Assembly: GCA_032871835.1 (NCBI GenBank) | Contig: CM065296.1 | Coordinates: forward strand, 19,447,501 to 19,511,500 | DNA length: 64,000 nucleotides | Direction of reading: 5' to 3' | Source of the DNA: Dipteronia dyeriana | Taxonomy: Eukaryota; Streptophyta; Magnoliopsida; Sapindales; Sapindaceae | In this document: positions 55,660 through 64,000 of the stretch, piece after piece | How the letters are laid out: each line of letters starts with the position of its first letter | Numbering within the stretch: position 1 is the stretch's first letter | Program-made: the position numbers and the translations under genes | The notes under the pieces: model-generated | The model's database searches: none | Told to the model about the DNA's origin: nothing | Seen by the model: the letters and a program-made list of their open reading frames with translations, nothing else

Positions 55660-57339
55660 TCAGGATTGTGAGGATTTGGAGCCCTTGCCAATACTCGGGT
55701 CTGGCACCATCTCGTATTCACGAAACAGGCTCTCATTAGAAGGCCAATCAATTGTGTCGGCCGAATCGTCCATCCATTGGCTGTAATCCTCTCCTGGGAT
55801 CGGCCCAACATCAGACATCACACCCTCTACGACTGATTTTCCACTGGCGTAAAAAGTCGAGAGGGAATTCTCATATGGAACCTTCAAATGCATGGGATGG
55901 GGCTCATTGCCTCGGCTGCGATAGTAAGCCCTCCATTCCTTCATCTGAGTCTGGAGAGATTTCAAGGACCAATCCACATGATCTTTGATTGACAGCTCCC
56001 AGTTAGTTCAGGCATTCTCAATTGCCCTATTCTTAACTTTGAAGAACTCGCCAGCCGAAACTAGCCCCTGCTGAAACTCCTGAAGGAGAAGGGCATCGTA
56101 GGTAGTGAATCATTTAAAACGATCCACCTTATGGACTTCAAGTTCCATCCTGGCTTCTCGGGACAAGGATTCGACTGTCAGAGCCTGGCGTTCCAAATCT
56201 TCAATTTTCTGCTCATACGCCGACTTCGACTGCTCCGTTTCCTGCTCGGCCTTAAGCATGGATTCTTGGGCAGAGGACAACCAATTTAGAAGTGATACTG
56301 CCTTCTCCTCTGCCAAAGAAGCTTTCTTCTCGACTTCAACCTGCTTCGCCAATCAGTGGTTGGTAAAAACTTGGGCAGAGCCAACCTCTTGTTGATAAGC
56401 CATTTTAACCCAAGCACGTTGATCCTCGCTTTCCTTCAGCTGAGCTTCGAGACGTCTTATTCTATCAGTTTGATGTTGCTGCTTCTGAATCAGCTCAGGA
56501 AACTCGGCCACCATCTATAAAGAAGTTCGATTAAAAATCTATCGAAAAAACAAAGCAACTAAAGGAAGTTAATGATGACTTACATAAGATGCACCGTTAA
56601 AAACGTTTTGATGACAATCAGTAATGGAGCCATCCCGAAAACATCTAGAGCGGTCGTCCCCGATAAAAGCCAACCAGATGACATCTCCCACATCATATCC
56701 TGGGAAAAAGGATGTGAAGGAACCTCTGAGGGTTCAACCCTTGGATCTTCAACCTCGGGGGGAGGGGAACCCCTGTTCTGCTCCGAAGCCTCCGTATCCA
56801 CTAATGCTCCAACATCAGCACTCGGTTGAGTCTCAGCCACAATATCTTCATCGTTTGAGTCGTTGAACTAGACCACCCAAGGGACCTTGAGAGGAGAAGT
56901 TGGAGAGCTTATTTCCTTCTGTTTCTCACCCCGATAGATCGATTTTCCTGAGTATCATCCTGGAATACTTTACAAAATTCAGGACCTATGGGTACCTGTC
57001 CTGCAAAGGTATTACCTCTGTCATTGGCATCAGACCACTCGACAGTCTCCTCATCAAGACCTTCACTCTGCCCTTGCCCGTCGCCAGGCAGCTGTGTATC
57101 GATCGGGCCACTTGGACCAATAGTCTCCTCAGCGGTCGATTGAACAACGTCTTTAGGGACATCTTTGGGAACTTGCTCTCGACCGCATCAGTCTCCTCAT
57201 CGGATTTAGGCGGGGCGATGCCTTCATTGCCTTCTTTCCGACTCGCCTGAATAGTTGACTTCACTTAGCGAGCCTGAAGATCGCAGACGATGTCCGTATC
57301 ATACACTTAGAAGAAAAAAGGAACTGTGTCAGAATGTAA

Positions 57340-57378
<39 letters not shown>

Positions 57379-58520
57379 CAATGAAAAGAAAGGTTGCAAA
57401 AATTACTTACATAGCCTGCGGTAGGCCGAAATCTTTTTGAAAGAGCCAAACTCTATCATCTTTTTCTCCACGAAAAGATAAGTTTTGCTCATCTTTTCCA
57501 AAGTACGAACTGCTGCCCGAGTAAGTCTGGTCAGCTCAGTATCGCTGTAATCAATTTTCTTCTTGTTCCTTATCTCGGGGGAACAGAAGAAACGGGGGAC
57601 TCTCAACACCGCCTGAGCATCCCCTAATCTGAGGGTGACTTCAAGACCGAGGCTCCCTCCGGTGAAGAACCAACTGTTCTTCCAGAATTTGTTGGATGTA
57701 GGGAACCCCCATACAAAACCCCTCTTTTTAGGGTCTTCAGAGATATCATCTCCCCGATTCGCCTTTGTCTCCTCGGGGACCCAACAGTCTGGCGAATTAG
57801 ACATGTGGAAATAGGTTCCTGTCTTGCCAGACTGCCTCAATGTAAAAAAATGCCTAATTTGTTTCGGGGAGGGCGGCGACAGGTTTATTCGGCTGTACAT
57901 GTTCCACATGCACATCAGGATCTTGTAGCTGTTCAGGGCCAGTTAGGCCGGAGCGATCCCTGCTTCAGCCAGAAACCAGGCAATAAATGGCTGAAAAGAG
58001 AGAGTGACACCGTGCCCGGGGGAGGATTCCACGCGGTCCTATCACCCGCTGGAATCAGAGTGACCGAGTTGGGCAGATCAAATCGGGCACGATACTTCTC
58101 TATCTCATCTGTCCCGACCATATTCGGCTCGGTGTCAAACCCACTCGGGTGTTCAGCAGAGAAAGTAAGACGAGATGCCCTGAACGCCTCTTCGACATCA
58201 TTCTCGTTGACAGTCTGATCCCTGATTCAAGTTTCCCCCGAATTGTGCCTACGAACTTCACTTCTGCTTTGATGTTTTCCCATCCTTCGAAGAGGTACCC
58301 TATGATCAGTAATGTCAGAATCAGAACTAGATGAAGAACTGTATACAGGGCTAAAAGTGATGTCAGAGTGAAGCCTAGAAACATCAACTTCTAAAAATGG
58401 AGGTTCATCAGCAAGGATTTCCTTCATTAATCTTCTAATGCAAGAAACCAACTAGAAATCCCCACGTTCTAATGCATCAAGAGCGACATTAAAAAGATGA
58501 TGACGGGAAGAAGGCTCCAT
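55660..58520 (-). pseudogene. G3 antisense gene: Transposase_28-like coiled-coil protein, three exons
   Basis: Exon 1 (58520 to 57411): MEPSSRHHLFNVALDALERG, acidic/serine-rich stretch (FSPVYSSSSSSDSDI), then HPSGFDTEPNMVG, EIEKYRARFDLPNSVTLIPA and, from 57915, MCMWNMYSRINLSP, IRHFFTLRQSGKTGTYFH, GFVWGFPTSNKFWKNSWFF, LRVPRFFCSPEIRNKKKID. Intron 1 is 57410-57306, containing a (TA)n run. The frame resumes as L-YDTDIVCDLQAR. Intron 2 is 56583-56515. Exon 3 (56514 to 55660): MVAEFPELIQKQQHQTDRI, coiled coil, then SLQTQMKEWRAYYRSRGNE and the end KGSKSSQS. Fewer stops than pol but still broken. No catalytic motif can be recognised; the coiled coil suggests an oligomeric protein. Confidence 0.82.
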
Positions 58521-59005
58521 TAAAACTAACCTTGAATAAATTTTGATGCAAGATCTTCAATGGAAAGTCACGACCTTTTGCGTAAAGAAATCTGGGTTTA
58601 AGAAATTTTTTTTGCTGAAAAATCTTTAAGAATGAACCAACTCTGTCTCAGTGAAGAATTTAAAGAAATAATAGCACGAAACCCTAGATCTCAAGGCGGG
58701 AGAAACAATGATAGGGATATATGATGTAGGCAATGCATGGGGAAGCGCGTGAGTTATTTCTCATATATGATATCGAAAAACGAAAAGGCAAGGGACACTT
58801 GTCAGAAAGAGAACTGGCTTTCACCGTCAAAACTCCAAAACGTCGCCATCGTTAAAGATCTCGTGTAAAGAGGCAATTCGAATTTACAGGGTCACCATTA
58901 AGACACGCCATTATGACAAGATATTTACTCGGGTACTGAAAAGATATTGAAAAACTAATTAAAATACTTTTGCTCGAAGAAACCTTGTCCAACAAAAATA
59001 TTTTA

Positions 59006-59014
59006 AAGGGGTAT
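59006..59014 (+). other. G3 polypurine tract
   Basis: AAAGGGGTAT lies immediately before the 3' LTR start TGTCATATG (59015). Confidence 0.7.
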
Positions 59015-59903
59015 TGTCATATGTGAATTTTATCACAGGTACATGTCATAAACAAAGATGATAAATTGCCAGGTGAACATCCGAATAGGCATTCAGAAAA
59101 TATCCTACACGTCATCACCGAAGAAGAGAAAACCCGAGTAAACAGATGTTGAATAAAACCTACTCAGGGTCAATCGACGTCATATACTACTCGGGATCAG
59201 TTAACGACACTCGGGACTGGTTAAATGAAATTTCTACTCGGGATCAAATGATGTTACTCGGGACCAGCGGGTATTATCCTTACTCGGGACAAATATGAAG
59301 AAAACTAAATAAAAAGCCTAGCGCTTAGTTCACACGGATTAGGTCACTAAATACACGAAGATACCCGTATCAAGAAGGAATCCCAATGAGAACAGAATAC
59401 TGAGCTGGAAGGGTTCCCAATCAGGCAACAACTTTATTTCTTAAAAAAGACTACACTCTCATAAGGAAACAAGTCCAAATTGGACTATATTACTAGAATC
59501 CCATTTGATTTCAATACAAGACTCCGAAACAGGAAAGAAGACAATCTGCTTCAAGCAAGTAATCATAATTAAATACAAAGATCTATTACTTGTAAAAAGC
59601 AGATTAATGTTCTATAAACATATAAATAGACCCATAATCTCGCCAAAAAGAATATAGACATCAATCATAGCAAAATACAGAGAGAAGAAAGAGAGATCGA
59701 GAGCTTGTAAACATCATAATTTTATAGTGGATTTTGGCTTGGTTGATCATTCAACAACACGTGGACGTTTCTTCGGTCATCGGAGTTTTAGCACGTAAAA
59801 AACTCACGTTTGTTTATTTTCTCCTTTTCTTTCTCTTAGAAATCACGGCCGAAATCCATTCCTTGTTTATTTTTCTAGCACAATCCATAAATCGACGTCA
59901 ACA
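59015..59903 (+). repeat. G3 3' LTR
   Basis: 889 bp, starts TGTCATATGTGAATT and ends ACGTCAACA, collinear with 47992-48879 over its whole length. Confidence 0.95.
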
Positions 59904-59982
59904 ATTGTTCATTATAGAATCAACGGTACTTAAAGGATATATGTAATTAGAGGGGTATAATGAACATTATGACCCAACTCTA

Positions 59983-60058
59983 ATTATGAACTACTGTGGA
60001 GGATCACACCATGTGTAATAATTATGAACTACTGTGGAGGATCACACCATGTGTAATA
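59983..60058 (+). repeat. 38-bp tandem duplication in solo LTR
   Basis: Two copies (59983-60020 and 60021-60058) of a 38-bp unit starting ATTATGAACTACTGTGGAGG, identical by eye. Confidence 0.85.
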
Positions 60059-62152
60059 GCTATATCGATGGATACCGAGTTGTATCGGTCTGTGTAAAAG
60101 CGTCTGTAATTGAGAGAGTGCAGCTTCGGGTTTTTGAGTGGAATAACACCGGAGTTAATAATCAAGGAATTTTAATTAAAGAGCTTAATTAATGATTCCG
60201 AGGATTATTGGAGCTCAAAATACTGTGGGTCCATTAGGTCTCCTTACTAGCCCGATCGATTTAGGTAACAATGGTCACGGTAAATTAATTGGATTGTCTA
60301 ATTAATTGTGTTACAAAAGTGACACGTATATATTTGGGAATTAATTGAATAATGAGATTATTTAATTAATGAATGTTAATAGTTAAATTAATTAAATAAT
60401 TAGATTATTTAATTATATTAATAATAATGAATTATTAATTAACTATTAATTAGAGGGTGTTAGTTGATATTTGGATTTAGGTGAAGATAAAATAATAGGA
60501 TTATTTTATTTTACTAAATCATTTATCTAAATATATTATTTAAGTTTAAATTTAAAATACTAATTATCACTTTTAATATCTTTTTTATATTAGAAAATGA
60601 TAATTAAAAGATATATATCAATTAATAACACAAGAGATTGCATTGGATGCAAATTGGTGTGTGCACATGAAACAATAGTCAAAAGAGGAATATGTATATG
60701 ATGCAAATAATTGATACACATTATTAATATATATATTAAAAAAAACCCCGAGTGGTTGCATGGGTAAGAAAAAAAATAAAAAGCATTGTTTTTGGTTTGT
60801 AAAAAAAAAGATATTAAAGCATTATAAAAAGAACTGCAGTTTTTTTGTATTGCGTTGTTTTTTTTTATCAGATGCTTGCTTTGTTATCAAAATAAATATG
60901 CGTGAGAAATAAAATTATATATATTAGATATATATTATGATTTTAAGAACCGAACCAAATCAGTTGATATAAATTTTGCATGAGATGCAATTTATGTGTG
61001 CGTGAAATCAATACACCAAATTGAGAAGAAAGAGTTTCTTCAAGTATTTCTCTACATCCTCCATTCAAGTTCCGGAGATCGTGACGCGCCCACACGTAGT
61101 TACCAGTCCCAGGAGATAGCGAGGAAGATCAAGTGGTTCAGACAGGAACACATCGTAAAGTGAAGGAGCTTCCAAACGTTGGTAAGATTGGTTCAGACAT
61201 GAGCATTACTTAAAGTGAAGGAGCCTCCAAATGTTGGTATGTTCTTCTAATTATATCGATTTTGATTTCCTCTTTTTACATATTGTATGTATTAGTTTCG
61301 AAAAATAATTACGATCCAAAAGTTCACTGGTCCCAGATACAGATATGATATGTATAAAAATTTTAAAACCTAGTTCCGTTGCGTGACCGGTGAACGGTTC
61401 CAACAGGTAGATTTGCGAGGGCAGAGCTACGGAGTGCCGAGATCTAGTCAAGGGCTACCCTAGCTAAAACGAAAGTGACCAAACTTAAGGAAGAAGCCCA
61501 AGTGTCTAAAAACCCCTCTTACCTTCTCTCAACAGACTAAGCTCGACTCACAACAAGCATCTGATGAGGCTTGCCTTTATCATGAATGACTGGCTCAAGA
61601 TCTTGAGCAACAACAAGTCAGTGTGGTAGTGCTCTCCCAAGAAACCAAACTAGCCCTTGAAGTTCAGAACGTCGACCGCTATAAGAGATCTCCTGCTTTC
61701 GACGTTGTCATACAGAGGGAGCTCGAGCGAGGGCTAGTCACTGCTAGGATGTTTTTTGGTACCAAAATGCGGTCTTTAGGAGAGGCTAGTCGAAAATGGG
61801 ATAGAAAGATCCAAAAACACAAGGCTAAATCCTTGAAGTTATAAAGAACCAAAGGATTAAATGGAAGGCTTATTGCCAATCGATTGGGAAAGATGCCCAT
61901 ATTATGCATATGAAGCTTCCTTCAAAGTCCTCCCTAGTGACCTTCTATGCTGAAGAGGAGAGTGGCGCTTTAACAAAGGGGACTGATATTAGCCCCTTGC
62001 TCGATACAGATTGCTCTCCTTTCATGGCTGATGACCCAGCGGATGTCATCAGCTAGTCAGATTATGGGGACCTGACCAAGGGGTACGAAGATGATGATGT
62101 TTCCCCTGGTGGGACCGAGCCTGGAGGTCCCTCGAGCATCTCAGGAGTTTGA

Positions 62153-62560
62153 TTCTGTCGCCGCATCTTTTGTTTCATTTTCCAATGTATACTTGATCAC
62201 TTTTCTTTTGTAATAGTGTACAACTGGTTCTCTGATATGATTAATATCATTCTTTCTTTACTACTTCTGTTATCATTGCATTAAGTTAAATGATATGGTA
62301 CGAACCAATAGTTAATTATATGGTTGGGATCATTTGATAACTTAAACTATATGCTCGTCGTAGCGTTGAGTTGAGTAGTCAATCTCTAACCGAGCAATCT
62401 ATATTTGATTGGTGCTATTTATTAACTTAAACTATATGCATTTTATTGGATTAAGCTAATCACATGACTTAACTATAACCAAATATCTGCATGTGGTCAA
62501 GGTCATCCATTAGTTCAACTGATTGTTTATTGCCATGAGTTAAATAACCTATTGATCGGT
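62153..62560. other. G4 sequence downstream of the antisense gene
   Basis: Noncoding. The word TAACTTAAACTATATGC occurs twice (near 62339 and 62432), perhaps a counterpart of the tandem arrays in G2 and G3. Gag-pol of G4 should follow on the minus strand but is not seen. Confidence 0.35.
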
Positions 62561-64000
62561 CTATTTCTATGCATGTTTTAGGTCCCTATTTCCTATTATT
62601 TGTGCTTTGTTCTTGGGTAAAATTAGGTATTTTATGTGTTTGTTGAGCATATGTGGGTCACATTCCATTCAAGAGGTGTTGGATGTTGTTTTAGAGAAAA
62701 TGAGTAAAACGACAATTTTTGGACCAGAATTCTATTTTCCGATCGAATTGTGTGTCTTACTACCTACGGATTGAAAGCCCTAGAATTCTAGTTTCCGATG
62801 CACTTTATGTATCACAATTCCGATATTTCTAGAAGACGTTATGCAATTTAGTAAACAAAGGTCAGTGCTGAAAAGTCAACCGCGGGCTAGACGGCCGTTC
62901 AGACATAAGACCTACCCAGCAGTTTGAGGAGCGGTACATGGTAGAAGAATTTCACGGTTTGGATGTGGTGACCTATAGAGAGACCCAGGCCGCAGTTTGA
63001 CAAATTTTTGGCGGAAAACCACTCCGAATTGGTCCAGAATTGTTCCAAAACTTTCCAAATCAAATTCTAATGATTTCAGAAGACCAAAACATGTTTGGGA
63101 AACTTCCAAAACTCAAATTATGAGTCAAACATCAAAGGAGGAAATTCAATTTAGGAAAGGATTCTCATTCCTTGTTTCATTATACTTTCCCACTTGATAG
63201 ATTTCCTAAACCTAAGAAGAATTGGGGGTTCACAAGAAAAAATCACCTATAAATACTCCATTTTCTTTACAGTTGAAAAAAAAAACAAGCCAAGGGAGGT
63301 CCCAAGCCACCAAGGGGGCCGTCCCCCACCACTCCATCATACATCACCTCACAATTTCCATTCATCTTTACACATCGAAAATTTGAAGGAAGAAGAATTC
63401 ATCATTGAAAGCTTAAAGAATTATTGAAGGCCAAGATGAGTTTTATCTTTTGTTTCTCTTCTCTTTCTATTATCACCATGTGTAACTAATTTTGTAACTA
63501 GGGAATCAATGTAAACCTTTTGTGAATGCTCAAGTTTAGATTAATATCATTATTTCTTCAATTCAATTCTTGATTTATTCATTGTTCTTAATTGTTTAAT
63601 CCTCATTAGTTGTAATATTTATTCACACCATAGACCAATGGTGAATAATTATTTGGCATGATTTTACGGTTAAGACTATCTAAGAATTAGGGTTAGAGTA
63701 TAGACCAAACCTAACCTTGATTAATGCTCTTTTGAATGAATGGATTTTATCTTTAGCATAGACTAAGCAAAGTATAGAATTTGGTTCTTATTTCTTACGC
63801 TTAACGGGTTTCCGATCATTATTCATACCATAGACCAAGGGTGAATAGTGGTTGGGAATACTTGACTCATCCCGCGATCATACGGTAATAGTCATATTAA
63901 AGATAAAAAATGAACCCTTTGATTGATTGAATCTTGTTCACAAATTAATTCCAAACATTGAGTGTTCATAATTGGGGATCATTGATGACCTAGTGTTTTC
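62560..64000 (+). repeat. LTR-like sequence running off the window
   Basis: No coding sequence. Features of a long plant gypsy LTR: a TATAAATA box at 63248-63255, an A-run and a CCACC-rich leader after it, then repeated ACCATAGACCAA words (63628, 63829 and variants) as seen in Athila-like LTRs and leaders. The left edge is approximate. Family uncertain. Confidence 0.35.
63248..63255 (+). promoter_or_regulatory. Candidate TATA box
   Basis: CCTATAAATACTCC matches the plant TATA consensus well and is followed by a plausible leader. Confidence 0.45.

Larger units (their letters stand above)
47992..59903 (+). mobile_element. G3: full-length Tat/Retand-like Ty3/gypsy element
   Basis: 11.9 kb bounded by LTRs 47992-48879 and 59015-59903 and a perfect 5-bp duplication ATTGT (47987-47991 and 59904-59908). 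Order: 5' LTR, PBS, gag, protease, RT, RNase H, a second archaeal-type RNase H, integrase, about 91-bp tandem array, antisense gene, PPT, 3' LTR. The dual RNase H arrangement is diagnostic for the Tat group. All domains are present, but many stops and frameshifts make it non-autonomous today. Confidence 0.95.
47346..61405. mobile_element. Long solo LTR, split by G3
   Basis: It starts TGTTGGGGTTTATGCCC at 47346 and ends GAACGGTTCCAACA at 61405, with perfect 5-bp flanks GGTAG (47341-47345 and 61406-61410). After removing 47992-59908 (G3 plus one copy of its duplication) about 2.14 kb remain. No coding sequence and no internal second LTR, so I read it as a solo LTR left by LTR-LTR recombination. 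TGTTGG...CCAACA ends suggest a Ty1/copia origin, but the family is not certain. Confidence 0.82.
44488..62152 (+). pseudogene. G4 antisense gene: Transposase_28-like coiled-coil protein, split by nested insertions
   Basis: Exon 1 (44488-45635): MGHILRHQYFELLLRVIELG, then from 44582 the conserved block ELGKFMDKFDIPHSVQLISS, GVVAIYEAMLSSRVTLPIQP, with stops. Intron 1 is 45636-45714 (GTAAGT...TTTCAG). Exon 2 (45715-46999) is acidic and serine-rich with SRRGSSRDKSAGEN-type repeats. Intron 2 is 47000-47070. Exon 3 (47071-47340) is a coiled coil (VEELTRVLTDQKRQVTEISR), cut by a solo LTR at 47346. It resumes at 61411 and contains LALEVQNVDRYKRSPAFDVV, then in another frame IKWKAYCQSIGKDAHIMHMK and LLVTFYAEEES-like blocks, ending at the stop 62150-62152. 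These match exon 3 of the G2 and G3 genes. Frameshifted and dead. Confidence 0.78.

Noticed and set aside
59734..59946. A 70-codon frame at the G3 3' LTR border, also at 48710-48922
   Set aside because: Both copies lie in the LTR U5 region and run into the PBS or flank, so they are chance frames.
62912..63197. Overlapping frames of about 65 codons on both strands
   Set aside because: They lie in LTR-like noncoding sequence and show no coding pattern.

Overview
This window is a transposon-dense stretch of a flowering-plant nuclear genome, most likely a eudicot. The evidence is low GC, plant-type Ty3/gypsy and Ty1/copia elements, MULE, CACTA and hAT-like DNA transposons, and one gene with short plant-type introns. 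Almost every recognisable coding sequence belongs to a mobile element and is broken by stops or frameshifts. The one credible host gene is a six-exon gene at 28683-30645 that can be spliced into an uninterrupted 197-residue protein.

Layout. 1-1377: LTR-like sequence abutting a broken MULE transposase (about 1378-2725, minus). 2726-4373: AT-rich DNA with a diverged direct repeat. 4374-6433: non-autonomous CACTA element. 7278-10945: 5' half of a Ty1/copia element. This runs tail-to-tail into the 5' half of a chromovirus-type Ty3/gypsy element (10951-15960, minus). 16343-26151: a small inverted-repeat element split by a complete Tat/Retand-like gypsy element, here called G2 (16409-25521, minus, target duplication AGGGT). 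26152-31290: AT-rich DNA and the host-type gene. About 31292-39341: a Mutator-like element with a mudrA-type transposase and a convergent DUF1985/Ulp1-type protease gene, flanked by 21-bp minisatellites. 39411-40500: two MITEs. 40800-41020: LINE fragment. 41684-43263: second CACTA copy (target duplication CCT). About 43492-62152: remnant of a third Tat-like element (G4). It is split by a long solo LTR (47346-61405, duplication GGTAG), which is itself split by a full Tat-like element, G3 (47992-59903, duplication ATTGT). 62560-64000: LTR-like sequence running off the window.

The three Tat-like elements G2, G3 and G4 share a design. Gag-protease-polymerase is on one strand. On the opposite strand, between pol and the 3' LTR, lies a gene for a Transposase_28-like, coiled-coil protein. 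That gene has two short introns at the same positions in all three elements. In G2 and G3 there is also an array of about 91-bp repeats between the two converging genes, and an AATAAA signal 83 bases past the antisense stop codon. G2 has lost the whole RT-RNase H-integrase block by internal deletion but keeps both LTRs, PBS, polypurine tract, gag, protease and the antisense gene. G3 keeps all domains but is riddled with stops. All calls come from reading the sequence by eye; no database search was run.
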